A DNA stretch of 52,223 nt from Clostridium bowmanii (GCF_018861315.1 NZ_JAHLDL010000033.1:1-52223); one strand, 5' to 3'; counted from the stretch's first letter, positions 41,618-52,054 are shown. The notes: generated by a model from the letters alone, not told the origin. Translations and numbers: made by a program.

Positions 41618-43654
41618 TTATTCTTTCTTTAAAACTAGTACAGTTCTACTAGGTGAGTATATTATAATACCAATCTTACCTTTCTTCTTCCGCAATTTCT
41701 CGGTATGGTAAATATAATCTTTTGCTATTCTTCCCTGCCCACCAAATGTTTTGTCATCACTATTAAACACAATCTTATATTCGCCCATCTCACCTGTAGG
41801 AAGCTCATATTCAGAGAAAGATTCCACTGGGTTAAAATTAAATAAAAATACTAGCCCACCTTTTCTGAAAGCAAGCAATTTCTGCTGCTCATCAGTCCAA
41901 AGATTTTGTAAATCAGAAGAGCCTAAAACATTATAGGTTTTTACTAAAATTAACATTTCTCTATCAAAATTTGATAAATATTCATACTTGAGCTCTTTAT
42001 TTTCCATTAGACTCCATTGTCTTCTTGCATAATGATAACTCCAGTTGTTACCCTCCCTTGGAAAATCAATCCATTCCGGATGACCAAATTCATTACCCAT
42101 GAAATTCAAATAGCCTTCTCCACCTAAAGTTATGGTAATAAATTTAATAAGTTTATGAAGTTCCATGGCTCTTCCTATTATCAAATTATCATCATTTTTT
42201 GACATATGAGTATATATTTCCTTGTCTCCTAAACGGAACATTAAGGTCTTATCACCTACAAGTGCCTGATCATGAGATTCAGAATAGCCAATATTCTTTT
42301 CCCGAGGCCTTCTACTAGTTAATTCATGCCATAACTGATTCATGCTCCATTTCTCATCGGGCAACTCTTTTAGTATTTTCACCCAAAGATCAGGTACCCC
42401 CATAGACAAACGATAGTCAAAACCCAAACCACCAAAGTCTACAGGTAAACACATTCCCGGCATTCCACTCATATCTTCTGCTATAGTTACTGCATTAGGG
42501 TTCAGTTCTCTTATTAAGTCATTTGCAAATTGAAGGTAAGTAATTGCGTCTATATCTGTATCCATACTAAAGTATTTACTGTAATCGGAAAATTCTACTC
42601 CGAGTCCATTATGGTGATATAACATGGATGATACACCATCAAAACGATAACCATCAAAATGATATTCCTCTAGCCAAAACTTAATGTTTGACAAAAGAAA
42701 ATGAAGAACCTCTGGTTTCCCATAATTAAAAAGTTTTGTACCCCAGGCGGAATGATTCCCTAAAGCTCCAGTATTAAAGAACTGGTAATCTGTTCCATCG
42801 AACTCATTAATACCCTCTGCAATATTCTTAATTGAATGAGAGTGTACTAAGTCAAGTAATACCGCAATACCCATTGTGTGGGCGGTATTTATTAATACTT
42901 TCAGCTCTTCAGGAGTTCCAAACCAAGAAGAAACAGCGAAGAAATTAGATACTTGATAACCAAAAGATGCATAATAAGGATGTTGCATTATAGCCATAAG
43001 CTGTATTGTATTATAACCAGCAGCTTTTATCCTTGGAAGCGTAATTTCTGTGAATTCTTTAAAAGTACCCATTCCTTCTTTTTCCTGTGCCATACCAACA
43101 TGAGCCTCATATATAAACAGTGTATTCTCTTTATCAAGATTAAACTCACCATCTTGCCACTTAAAATCATAATCCGGTTGCCAAATTTGTCCTACAAAAT
43201 CATGAGTAATAGGATCTTGCACAGTCCGTTTAATATAAAGAGGAATTCTATCTCTTGATACATTTTTAGCTACTACTCTTACCTTGACACATGACATATG
43301 TTTTAAGGTTTGTACTCCTGGCAAAAAAATCTCCCAATTGCCATTCTCTTTTTTTTGAAGTGGATGTGCTTTTGCATCCCAACAATTAAAATCGCCAATT
43401 AAATAAAGAGCATCAGCTGCCGGAGCCCATTCTCTATAAACCCATCCATCCGCTACTAAATGAAAACCGTAAAATAAGTCTCCATTGGCAAAAGACTCAA
43501 AGCTTTGATTATTTTGAAGTAATTTTTTTTTGCAAGAATTGTAACTATTTACTCTAAGTTGAATATCTTTTTCATATGGTTTGAGATATGGATCAATCTC
43601 TATTATTTTTATAGATTTATTCTTGTTTTTATTTATATTTTTATTATCATTCAT
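41618..43654 (-). CDS. glgB: 1,4-alpha-glucan branching enzyme, eukaryote-type (GH13_8-like)
   Basis: A 678-aa branching enzyme that makes alpha-1,6 branches in glycogen. It has an N-terminal CBM48 domain (YREWAPAADALYLIGDFNCWD) and a GH13 barrel with DLVHSHS, the nucleophile Asp in GYRFDGVSSM, the acid Glu in IAEDMSGMPG and GYSESHDQALVGDK, then a C-terminal beta domain. The sequence type, including NFNPVESFSEYELP, is that of eukaryotic and Bacteroides-like enzymes rather than the classical GlgB. A Lys/Asn-rich N-terminal tail precedes CBM48. No other glg genes are near; it is single, with unusually placed context. Confidence 0.9.
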   Translation of the reverse strand: MNDNKNINKNKNKSIKIIEIDPYLKPYEKDIQLRVNSYNSCKKKLLQNNQSFESFANGDLFYGFHLVADGWVYREWAPAADALYLIGDFNCWDAKAHPLQKKENGNWEIFLPGVQTLKHMSCVKVRVVAKNVSRDRIPLYIKRTVQDPITHDFVGQIWQPDYDFKWQDGEFNLDKENTLFIYEAHVGMAQEKEGMGTFKEFTEITLPRIKAAGYNTIQLMAIMQHPYYASFGYQVSNFFAVSSWFGTPEELKVLINTAHTMGIAVLLDLVHSHSIKNIAEGINEFDGTDYQFFNTGALGNHSAWGTKLFNYGKPEVLHFLLSNIKFWLEEYHFDGYRFDGVSSMLYHHNGLGVEFSDYSKYFSMDTDIDAITYLQFANDLIRELNPNAVTIAEDMSGMPGMCLPVDFGGLGFDYRLSMGVPDLWVKILKELPDEKWSMNQLWHELTSRRPREKNIGYSESHDQALVGDKTLMFRLGDKEIYTHMSKNDDNLIIGRAMELHKLIKFITITLGGEGYLNFMGNEFGHPEWIDFPREGNNWSYHYARRQWSLMENKELKYEYLSNFDREMLILVKTYNVLGSSDLQNLWTDEQQKLLAFRKGGLVFLFNFNPVESFSEYELPTGEMGEYKIVFNSDDKTFGGQGRIAKDYIYHTEKLRKKKGKIGIIIYSPSRTVLVLKKE

Positions 43655-43842
43655 AAAAAAATTCCTTTCACATTCATATTTATTTTAAACAAAATATTCT
43701 GTACACAATATATCTAATTCGACTAAATATTTTCAAATCCTTTGTTCTTTATTAATTAAATAAAAACAATTTAATATTTGTCCAAGATCATATAAAAGAG
43801 GATATGAAGATATAGTTGCAGAAGTTTAATATTTTTAATTTT

Positions 43843-43878
43843 AAAAGCGATTTCCTAAATTAGTAGGAAACCGCTTTT
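43843..43878 (-). terminator. Terminator after hppA
   Basis: The stem AAAAGCG-a-TTTCCTA / TAGGAAA-c-CGCTTTT with a 6-nt loop, 7 nt after the hppA stop codon. Confidence 0.8.
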
Positions 43879-43885
43879 GTTTTAT

Positions 43886-45985
43886 TTAAAATATTGAGAA
43901 TTTCAAAATAAATGCTGCAAATACTATTGATACCATTGAAAGTAACTTGATCAATATATTTATGGCTGGACCGGAAGTATCCTTAAATGGATCTCCTACA
44001 GTGTCGCCTACAACAGCCGCTTTATGACAATCTGATCCTTTTCCACCTAGGTTTCCAGCTTCGATATGCTTTTTGGCATTATCCCAAGCTCCACCCGAAT
44101 TAGCCATCATAACCGCAAGTACAAAACCTGTTACAGTTGCTCCTGCAAGTAGTCCTGCCACTCCATTTACACCTAAAAGTATTCCAACCGTTATTGGAAC
44201 AATAATAGCTAGCAGTGCTGGCGTAACCATTTCCTTTTGAGCAGCTTTTGTGCAAATATCAACACAAGTTGCATAGTCAGCTTCTGCTGTACCTTCCATA
44301 AGACCTAATATTTCTTTAAATTGTCTTCTAACTTCTACCACTATAAGTTGTGCTGTTTTACCTACTGCATCCATGGTGAGTGCTGCAAATACAAAAGGCA
44401 CCATTCCACCTATAAATAGCCCTATAAGAACTTGAGGATTTAATATTGACAAGTTAAAAACAAAATCCAAGTTCTCTTTTTTTACGATGATTTCCACTTG
44501 ATCTCTGTATGCTGCAATAAGCGCAAGTGCCGTCAAAGCTGCTGAGCCTATAGCGAACCCTTTCCCTGTAGCGGCTGTAGTATTTCCGAGTGAATCAAGA
44601 GCATCTGTTCTTTCTCGTACTATAGGATCTTGATGAGTCATTTCTGCAATACCACCAGCATTGTCTGCTACTGGACCATAAGCATCTGTGGCCAATGTTA
44701 TACCTAATGTACTAAGCATACCTACTGCGGCTATTCCTACACCATATAAACCCATATTATAATCTATTGCTCCTCCAGCAAAATAGAAACTAGCAAAGAT
44801 TGCCACAGCTACTATTATAACAGGAAGAAAAGTAGACATCATTCCCAGTGAAAGACCGCCTATTATAACTGTAGCTGCACCAGTTTTTGTTGTTTCAGCT
44901 AATTTTTTAGTAGGCTTGTACGTATCTGAAGTAAAGTATTCTGTACAAAAGCCAATTAAATTACCTGCTACAAGCCCACTTAAAATAGCAAAATAAACTC
45001 CGATGCGCTCCATTCCAAGTACATTCCATACTAGGAAGAAAGAAAGTATTGCAATTATTGCAGAACTTACATAGACACCTCTCCTGAGAGCCGATAGTAG
45101 AGCTTTTTGTTCTGCTTTCTCCCCTGATTTAACAAAGAAGGTTCCAATGATAGACGCAACTACACCAATTGCTGCTATTACCAAAGGAATCGTAACACCT
45201 GAAACCCCAAGCCCCGCTGCTACGGCAAGAGCTGCAGTGGATACTATTGAACCAACATAGGATTCATAAAGATCCGCGCCCATACCAGCTACGTCTCCAA
45301 CATTGTCTCCAACGTTGTCAGCTATAACTGCAGGATTTCTTGGGTCATCCTCTGGAATTCCAGCTTCAAGCTTACCAACAAGGTCTGCGCCTACGTCTGC
45401 TGCTTTAGTGAATATGCCTCCACCTACTCTAGCAAATAATGCCATGGAGCTAGCTCCCATTCCAAAGGTAATCATTGCACTTGTTATATTTTGAATTCTT
45501 GCTGCTTGATCTAAATTTCTATAGAAAAAATCCAATAGATAATACCATATGCTAATATCAAGAAGTCCAAGACCTACAACCGTAAGTCCCATTACTGCAC
45601 CACTTGAAAAAGCGACTTTTAAAGCACTGTTAAGACTCTTTCCTGCTGCATGTGTAGTTCTAACATTTGCACGTGTTGCAATTTTCATTCCTATAAAACC
45701 TGAAAGACCTGAGAAAAAACCTCCACTTATAAATGCAAAAGGTACAAATGGGGTAAGAAACCCAGTTGCTGCAAGTATTCCTAGGAGTATAAACATAACT
45801 ATAAAGAAAAGAGCTACTCCCGTGTACTGCCTTTTTAAATAGGCATCTGCACCTTCTCTAATAGCAGTAGCAATTTTTTTCATCTGATCCGTTCCCTCAT
45901 CTTCTTTTAATACCTTCATTGCAAGATATCCAGCAAAACTAAGGGCTAACACGGAACAAATTGGGGCTAAGATCAATAAATTCAT
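43886..45985 (-). CDS. hppA: Membrane-bound H+/Na+-translocating pyrophosphatase (K+-dependent type)
   Basis: A 699-aa protein with about 16 membrane helices that couples PPi hydrolysis to ion pumping. The pyrophosphate site is DVGADLVGKLEAG, followed by DDPRNPAVIADNVGDNVGD; further acidic residues are in ATDAYGPVADNAGGIAEM and GDTVGDPFKDTSGP. The K+-dependence determinant reads GNTTAATGKGFAIGSA, with Ala rather than Lys, so the enzyme belongs to the K+-stimulated class, in which Na+ transport is common among clostridia. Whether it pumps Na+ or H+ is not resolved. Strong AGGAGG site; single gene with its own terminator. Confidence 0.95.
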   Translation of the reverse strand: MNLLILAPICSVLALSFAGYLAMKVLKEDEGTDQMKKIATAIREGADAYLKRQYTGVALFFIVMFILLGILAATGFLTPFVPFAFISGGFFSGLSGFIGMKIATRANVRTTHAAGKSLNSALKVAFSSGAVMGLTVVGLGLLDISIWYYLLDFFYRNLDQAARIQNITSAMITFGMGASSMALFARVGGGIFTKAADVGADLVGKLEAGIPEDDPRNPAVIADNVGDNVGDVAGMGADLYESYVGSIVSTAALAVAAGLGVSGVTIPLVIAAIGVVASIIGTFFVKSGEKAEQKALLSALRRGVYVSSAIIAILSFFLVWNVLGMERIGVYFAILSGLVAGNLIGFCTEYFTSDTYKPTKKLAETTKTGAATVIIGGLSLGMMSTFLPVIIVAVAIFASFYFAGGAIDYNMGLYGVGIAAVGMLSTLGITLATDAYGPVADNAGGIAEMTHQDPIVRERTDALDSLGNTTAATGKGFAIGSAALTALALIAAYRDQVEIIVKKENLDFVFNLSILNPQVLIGLFIGGMVPFVFAALTMDAVGKTAQLIVVEVRRQFKEILGLMEGTAEADYATCVDICTKAAQKEMVTPALLAIIVPITVGILLGVNGVAGLLAGATVTGFVLAVMMANSGGAWDNAKKHIEAGNLGGKGSDCHKAAVVGDTVGDPFKDTSGPAINILIKLLSMVSIVFAAFILKFSIF

Positions 45986-46045
45986 AATAACTGCCTCCTA
46001 AATATTTTAGTAATAGGATTCACTTTGTGATCTATTTAATTTCCT

Positions 46046-47080
46046 CTATTTAATTTCCTCAACTACCACCTCGAATTCCTTATCATTTACTTTTATTTTA
46101 TAATTCTTTGTACTTATTATGGTGGTTCTTAATTTTGTCACACATTCTCTTATATTATGGAAGTTGTTCATATATTCTCTATATACTTTATGAGCTTCCT
46201 GAATGCCTATTGATTTAAACCTTACATTGTCACCAGGCTTTAACTGTCCAACTATATTTATATCCGGGGTTATTACTGTAGCAATTTTTGTGTATCCCCC
46301 TGTAGTTTGCCTATCCGCCATCATAATTATTGGTGATCCATGTCCTGGAACCTGCACCGACCCCATGGTTATTCCGTCAGATATAATGTCTGCACCTACT
46401 TTGTGAGAAATTTTAGTTCCGGATAAGCGGTATCCCATTCTATCAGCTTCATTTGTTACTTCATAGGGACAATTTAAAAATGTATTTGTACCCACCTCTG
46501 TAAAATAATCATCTTGTGGTCCCATTACTACTCTTACCATATTATCCTTATTATAACATGGTATAAACTCAGTTGGAAGTCTTAATACATTAGTAAAATT
46601 ACTTTCATCTGAACCTCCAATTTTTATCTCGTCTTCAGCCTTTAATATTCTTCCCTGAAAACCTCCAACTTTACCCTTAACATAGGTGGACTTACTACCC
46701 ATAACCTCAGGCACATCGATACCATGGGCTATTGAAATATAACTTCTGCAACCATTTTTTACAGTTCCAAAGGAAAGTACATCACCTTTTGATACTTTAA
46801 GTCCACACCACATATCCACAACTACACTATTTATCATTGGTACAAGATTTGCTCCTGTAACTGCAATTAGAGCATTACCCTGAAATTTTATTTCTGGTCC
46901 CATAAGTGTAACTTCTATACATGCTTCACCATCACTGTTTCCCACTAGAATATTTGCAATTTTTAGAGAAAATTGGTCCATTGCACCTGAGACAGACATT
47001 CCAGATTTCTGATAATTATATCTGCCCTCATCCTGGATGGTGGTATACATACCCGGTTTTAATATTTTCATTATTGTCAT
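46046..47080 (-). CDS. pxpC: 5-Oxoprolinase subunit C (biotin-dependent carboxyltransferase family, KipA-like)
   Basis: A 344-aa protein of the allophanate-hydrolase subunit 2/PxpC family. It begins LKPGMYTTIQDEGRYNYQKSG and has GNSDGEACIEVTLMGPEI, TGANLVPMIN, NEADRMGYRLSG and VPGHGSPIIMMADRQTTGGY. With PxpA and PxpB it hydrolyses 5-oxoproline to glutamate using ATP. The ATG overlaps the pxpB stop codon (ATGA). In Bacillus the homologue KipA acts with KipI on the sporulation kinase. Its last residues end in a KVNDKEFEVVVEEIK extension. Confidence 0.92.
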   Translation of the reverse strand: MTIMKILKPGMYTTIQDEGRYNYQKSGMSVSGAMDQFSLKIANILVGNSDGEACIEVTLMGPEIKFQGNALIAVTGANLVPMINSVVVDMWCGLKVSKGDVLSFGTVKNGCRSYISIAHGIDVPEVMGSKSTYVKGKVGGFQGRILKAEDEIKIGGSDESNFTNVLRLPTEFIPCYNKDNMVRVVMGPQDDYFTEVGTNTFLNCPYEVTNEADRMGYRLSGTKISHKVGADIISDGITMGSVQVPGHGSPIIMMADRQTTGGYTKIATVITPDINIVGQLKPGDNVRFKSIGIQEAHKVYREYMNNFHNIRECVTKLRTTIISTKNYKIKVNDKEFEVVVEEIK

Positions 47081-47813
47081 ATACTCACCTTCTTTTCTCT
47101 TATGATAACTTTATATTTACCTTCACTCTCTAAAGCCTCAATATTTTTATATTCCATCGCATCTATTTGTACAAACTTTATATAATCACCTGCATTTAAT
47201 AGTATAGGTTCCTTCTTATATGGATCATACAATTTAACAGGAGTCCTACCAATTAGTTGCCAGCCACCAGGACTTTCAATAGGATATATACCAGTCTGTT
47301 TCCCTGCAATTCCTACACTTCCAACTGGTATTTTAGTTCTTGGGGTTTGCAGCCTAGGCGCTGCTATTTTATGGTCCATGCCTCCAAGGTAAGGAAATCC
47401 AGGTGTGAATCCTAACATATAAATTAAGTACTCATTGGACGTATGAATTTTTATTACTTCCTCTGGAGATATTTTATTGTGCTCTGCCACAAACTCAATA
47501 TCAGGGCCATACTCTCCTCCATAAAGTGTTGGTATCTCTATAACCTTAGCATCAGGCAATTTCATTTCATCCATTTTGGACAAGATGGATTTTACTTTAT
47601 TTATAATCTCATCTAGTTCTATTAACATAGGCTCATAAATCACCATTAATGACCTATATGTGGAATAGTCTCAATTATTCCTATAATAGCTTCTTTATCC
47701 ATTGCCAGTGTGAGACTTCTAATTTTAGCATTACTCTCCTCTTCAATTTCATCTCCAAATTCTATAACTAATGCTTTATCTCCAGCCATTAAATACTTTA
47801 CTTTCTCATACAT
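47077..47813 (-). pseudogene. pxpB: 5-Oxoprolinase subunit B (KipI-like), interrupted by a frameshift
   Basis: The first part begins at an ATG at 47813: MYEKVKYLMAGDKALVIEFG and continues in frame to IIGIIETIP near 47661, then runs into a stop. The second part, from 47660 on, is in another frame, starting YRSLMVIYEPMLIELDEI and continuing through GFTPGFPYLGG, TPRTKIPVGSVGI and GGWQLIGRTP to a normal end. Adding one base at about 47660-47661 restores a protein of about 245 aa of normal family length. The 3' part alone (189 aa) would pass as a short gene. It is either a real recent mutation or a sequencing error; the rest looks under selection. Confidence 0.85.
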
Positions 47814-47829
47814 ATATGGTTCTCATCTC

Positions 47830-49059
47830 CTATTTCAATAGTGCAGCTATTCCGCTCATGGACTGATAGCCTGCAACAAGTGCTAATATTACAACAATAT
47901 AACCCAAATACATAAGCCACTTTGCGTGCTTATATTCCCCAACAATATCTTTCCTTCTAGAAGCAATAAGTATTATTCCAAGTGCAATTGGAAGGATTAA
48001 TCCATTTAATGAACCTGCTAGTATAAGTAACTTTACAGGCTTACCTATTGTAAGGAATATTACGGTAGATATAGCAATAAACCCTATTATAAATTTTGAG
48101 GTGTGTTTGTTAAAAATTGGCGCAAGTGTTTTTAAAAATGATACCGATGTATAAGCTGAGCCAACCACTGATGATATAGCGGCTGACCAAAGAACAACTC
48201 CAAAGAACTTGTAACCCAGGTTACCTGCTCCAAGTCTGAATGCTTCAGCTGCAGGATTTTCTATGCCAAGTGGTTTACCTATGTTAACAACCACTCCAAG
48301 CACAGCGGCAAAAAGAAGTATTCTCATAAGCGATGCTACTAATATACCAATTATTGAGCTCCTATTTATTTCTCCCAAATTCTCCTCACCTATAATATTA
48401 GCATCTATTAGTCTGTGTCCTCCCGCAAACGTAATATAACCACCTACTGTTCCACCCACAAGTGTTATAAATGGCAAAAAGTCAAACTTAGTTGGTATAA
48501 ATGTACTTACAATCATTTCTCCAACAGGAGGCCTAGTTTTAAATGCTACATATCCCACAACAATAATCATAAGAACACCTAGTACCTTTGTAAAATTGTC
48601 CATTGCTTTTCCGGCTTCCTTAGAAGTAAATATTATAACAGCTATAACAGCACTAATTGCAGCACCTATTTTAGCATCTACTCCGAAGATAACGTTAAGA
48701 CCAAGTCCAGCTCCTGCAATATTGCCTATATTAAATGCAAGTCCCCCAATACATATTAGCACTGCTAAAAAAATACCAAGGCCAGGAAGTGTCTTATTCG
48801 CAATGTCCTGTCCTCGAAGGCCCGATACGCCAATAACTCTCCATATATTGAGTTGTGCTACAACGTTTACAATAATAGTTAGTAATATAATAAATCCCAA
48901 GTTAGCTTTATACTTTTCTGTAAATACTGCGGTTTGAGTTATAAATCCTGGCCCTATGGCAGATGTAGCCATAAGGAAAGCTGCTCCAATCAACACTCCC
49001 CAATTATTTTTATTTTTTGCGTTTGAATGTTGTTTTTCTGAATGTGCCTTGTTATTCAT
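47830..49059 (-). CDS. NRAMP-like transporter in the pxp locus (YcsG-like)
   Basis: A 409-aa protein with about 11 membrane helices and NRAMP-family similarity, beginning ATSAIGPGFITQTAVFT. Canonical NRAMP metal transporters have DPGN in helix 1 and MPH in helix 6. Here the corresponding stretches read TEKYKAN after GPGF, and GGYITFAGG, so both metal-ligand motifs are absent. The gene sits between pxpA and pxpB, as does ycsG in the Bacillus kip/pxp operon. A role in transport related to 5-oxoproline metabolism, rather than Mn2+/Fe2+ uptake, is an inference. 11-nt gap to pxpA, 16 nt to pxpB. Confidence 0.8.
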   Translation of the reverse strand: MNNKAHSEKQHSNAKNKNNWGVLIGAAFLMATSAIGPGFITQTAVFTEKYKANLGFIILLTIIVNVVAQLNIWRVIGVSGLRGQDIANKTLPGLGIFLAVLICIGGLAFNIGNIAGAGLGLNVIFGVDAKIGAAISAVIAVIIFTSKEAGKAMDNFTKVLGVLMIIVVGYVAFKTRPPVGEMIVSTFIPTKFDFLPFITLVGGTVGGYITFAGGHRLIDANIIGEENLGEINRSSIIGILVASLMRILLFAAVLGVVVNIGKPLGIENPAAEAFRLGAGNLGYKFFGVVLWSAAISSVVGSAYTSVSFLKTLAPIFNKHTSKFIIGFIAISTVIFLTIGKPVKLLILAGSLNGLILPIALGIILIASRRKDIVGEYKHAKWLMYLGYIVVILALVAGYQSMSGIAALLK

Positions 49060-49070
49060 TAATTCACCCT

Positions 49071-49844
49071 CTATATTATGAATTGATGTAGTGGTTTTAT
49101 TTCTATTCTAGCCTTTGATAGTTCTTCCTTTATAAGACGTACGAACAGAACTGCCTCTGGATTGTCTCCATGAACGCATATGGAGTCTGCCTTTATATCT
49201 AGCTCTTCACCGTTTATTGCAGTGACTTTCCCCTCAGTTACCATTCTTATTACCCTTGAAATAGCAATATCTTTATTAATGATCATTGAACCAGGAAGGC
49301 TTCTTGCCACAAGGCTTCCATCGGGATTATATGCTCTGTCCGCAAAAACTTCATTTGCAACTTTCAATCCTTTTTCCACTGCCGCTTTAACCATTTCACT
49401 TCCTGCAAGTCCCAGAACTATCAAATCCCTATCCACTTCCCATATACCTTCTATTATTGCCTTGGCTAATTTTGCATCTTTTGCTGCCATGTTATACATT
49501 GCTCCATGAGGCTTTACATGTTGCATTTCGCCTCCTGTGGCTTTTACAAAACCATATAGCGCTCCAAGCTGATATATCGTATACTGCTTTGCCTCGTAGG
49601 GAGATATTATCATATTTCTTCTTCCAAAACCCATAATATCAAAAAATCCAGGATGTGCACCAATACCTACACCATTTATTGTAGCCGCTTCTACAGTCTT
49701 TCTCATAACAATAGGGTCACCTGCATGCCATCCACAAGCAATATTAGCTGATGATACATATTTTAGTACCTCATCATCAATTCCAATTTTATAAGCTCCA
49801 AAACTCTCTCCTACATCACTATTTAAATCAATAAATTTCTCCAT
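49071..49844 (-). CDS. pxpA: 5-Oxoprolinase subunit A (LamB/YcsF family)
   Basis: A 257-aa TIM-barrel-like protein. Family signatures are [69 protein letters not shown] and [11 protein letters not shown]. It hydrolyses the 5-oxoproline ring together with PxpB and PxpC. It is the first gene of the operon (ribosome binding site AAAGGAGG), with the transporter-like gene next. Confidence 0.94.
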   Translation of the reverse strand: MEKFIDLNSDVGESFGAYKIGIDDEVLKYVSSANIACGWHAGDPIVMRKTVEAATINGVGIGAHPGFFDIMGFGRRNMIISPYEAKQYTIYQLGALYGFVKATGGEMQHVKPHGAMYNMAAKDAKLAKAIIEGIWEVDRDLIVLGLAGSEMVKAAVEKGLKVANEVFADRAYNPDGSLVARSLPGSMIINKDIAISRVIRMVTEGKVTAINGEELDIKADSICVHGDNPEAVLFVRLIKEELSKARIEIKPLHQFII

Positions 49845-49966
49845 ACTATTTTGCCTCCTTTTTCTATTAATGGTTAGAGAAGTATAAATACTACTTAGAT
49901 TATACTTCCCTAAATAATACTTATTTCCTTCTTTTCACACATAAAAAGTCAGATTCTGCATTAACC

Positions 49967-52054
49967 CTATTTTACTGCTTTTTTCAAATAGTACCCCATT
50001 ATTCCCTTTACAATAGGTACCACATAGTGGCTTTCACCTCTGTTTTTGACGTCCTCTATAATCATAGATACTACTATTTTAGGATTTGCTGTATCCATGC
50101 ATATAAACCATCCATTTTCTTCAGCAATTTTGTCATCAGCATTTTTTTTAAGTTCTGCTGTTCCAGTTTTGCCTGCAAGAGCTATACCCTCAATTTTTGC
50201 TCCATGTCCCGTACCCGCAGTGTTTTCTATAACTGCATAAAGACCATCTTTAATGAATTTTATATTAGCCACAGAAACTGCATTGGTTTTCCATGCTTTA
50301 GATGTTATTTTTTCATTAAAACTCTCTAATGTTGGAGACATGATATTACCATTGTTAACAACTGAGCTATAAGCTAATGCAAGTTGAAGTGGGCTCATAA
50401 GTACCTGTCCTTGACCATATCCACTATCCGCTAATGATACGTCATCTTTAATTTTATTATCATTGGCTACCTGTGATTTTGCTATGGGATAACCTACAGG
50501 CAGTTGCTCGCCTATTCCAAAATTATTACTTCCTTTTATAAATTCCTCTTTGCCAATTTTAAGCGCTGCCATTGCAAAGTATATGTTATCAGAATGTACA
50601 AATGCATCTTCTAAATTAACTGGCTTTCCAGGATCTGAAACCCTAGTAATATTATGAGGTCCCCAGGATTTATCCTTTTGCCACTTTGTTCCCTTTATGT
50701 TTATAAATTCATTAGGTTTTATCTTACCTCTATCTAACCCAATTGCAGCCGTTACCATTTTAAAGGTAGACCCAGGAGAATATACAGCCTTAAATCTATT
50801 TTTGAATGGATCTTTACCGCTTTTCCATGCACTCCTCTGGCTATTGGATATATAAGTGGTCCGTGCATTTGAATCATATGATGGAGAGCTAACTAAAGCA
50901 AGCACTTCCCCACTTTTGGGGTTTATTGCTGCGCAGGCTCCTGCATCCTTATTCATTTCACCATATATTTTTTTCTGAAGTTCAGAATCTATTGATAACT
51001 TTATATTTTCACCATCTTTAGATTCTTTTTTAAGAATAACAAGGTTTTGGGTTTCCTTTCCATCCTTTTCTTTTGATATATATATTGTTGCTCCATTTTC
51101 TCCCTTAAGCCTTTTTTCATTGACCTGCTCTAAACCTGCCTTACCTATTAAGCTCACTGAGGTATACCCTTGTCCAGGCAGTTTTTCTAGTTCTTCCGCA
51201 GTTATAGGCTCGATGTACCCTATAAGAGACCCAAAGGCTTCTCCACCAGGATATATTCTACCTTCAGGTTTATTATGGATTACACCTTCAAGCTTCATAA
51301 CTCCAGCTATTTTTACTTTTTCACTAGGCAATATGTTAATAATAGGTACAAATTGATCTAAATCTTCTTTACCTTTTAGTTTAGTTTCTATAACTGAAGC
51401 ATCAATATCTAGTATCTTAGACATTTGTGATATATTAGTGTCCTTACTTTTAATAAATCTGTTAGGCTGTATTCCAATGCAAACAATAGGAGCATTTATA
51501 GCAAGTGGTTTTCCATTTCTATCAACAATTTCTCCACGTTTAGCAAGTTCTGGTTTTATCCTAACCTTATCTCCTGCTTCCATATTTGGAAATATCATTT
51601 TTTCATCCCAAACTAATGTCCATTCTTTTTTTGTGAAGAGATCCCATTTCTTTTTATTATTTACTTTTTCTTTCACCATAGTTGCCTTGTAGCCTGGCAT
51701 ATTCAATTTTCCTGCGGCTGTATTCATAGATATGGAAAATGGTATTTTAATAGTATTTTTATTTTCATCTTTTATTTCATTTTCTACTTTCATTGACATG
51801 CCTTTAGCTTCTATACCACTATAAATAGCTGTATATTTATCTACAAATTGCTCTTCAGTTATTGTTTCCTTAGTTTTAACTGAAAGCATGCTATACATAG
51901 TTTTGAAATCCTGTTTTACCCAATTATTCTTATATGTATTGAAAGTTTTAGTTGCACTGTCCCCTTTTGTAAAAAAAACTATAAAGCCCGTAATTAATAT
52001 TGCTATAATTATTAATGTTGTAAGAATAATTACTTTCATTTTTTTTCTTGGCAT
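49967..52054 (-). CDS. Penicillin-binding protein with MecA_N (NTF2-like) domain, class B transpeptidase
   Basis: A 695-aa peptidoglycan transpeptidase. A signal anchor is at about residues 8-28; an NTF2-like MecA_N domain at about 30-150; a PBP dimerisation domain at about 165-335; and the transpeptidase at about 365-690. The active-site motifs are complete: S429-TF-K432, S488-D-N490 and K629-T-G631. The architecture is that of PBP2a of staphylococci and PBP3 (PbpC) of Bacillus. Such proteins often have low beta-lactam affinity, but that cannot be inferred from sequence alone. Monocistronic, good AGAGGTGA site. A group II intron end lies about 80 nt upstream of its start codon. Confidence 0.93.
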   Translation of the reverse strand: MPRKKMKVIILTTLIIIAILITGFIVFFTKGDSATKTFNTYKNNWVKQDFKTMYSMLSVKTKETITEEQFVDKYTAIYSGIEAKGMSMKVENEIKDENKNTIKIPFSISMNTAAGKLNMPGYKATMVKEKVNNKKKWDLFTKKEWTLVWDEKMIFPNMEAGDKVRIKPELAKRGEIVDRNGKPLAINAPIVCIGIQPNRFIKSKDTNISQMSKILDIDASVIETKLKGKEDLDQFVPIINILPSEKVKIAGVMKLEGVIHNKPEGRIYPGGEAFGSLIGYIEPITAEELEKLPGQGYTSVSLIGKAGLEQVNEKRLKGENGATIYISKEKDGKETQNLVILKKESKDGENIKLSIDSELQKKIYGEMNKDAGACAAINPKSGEVLALVSSPSYDSNARTTYISNSQRSAWKSGKDPFKNRFKAVYSPGSTFKMVTAAIGLDRGKIKPNEFINIKGTKWQKDKSWGPHNITRVSDPGKPVNLEDAFVHSDNIYFAMAALKIGKEEFIKGSNNFGIGEQLPVGYPIAKSQVANDNKIKDDVSLADSGYGQGQVLMSPLQLALAYSSVVNNGNIMSPTLESFNEKITSKAWKTNAVSVANIKFIKDGLYAVIENTAGTGHGAKIEGIALAGKTGTAELKKNADDKIAEENGWFICMDTANPKIVVSMIIEDVKNRGESHYVVPIVKGIMGYYLKKAVK

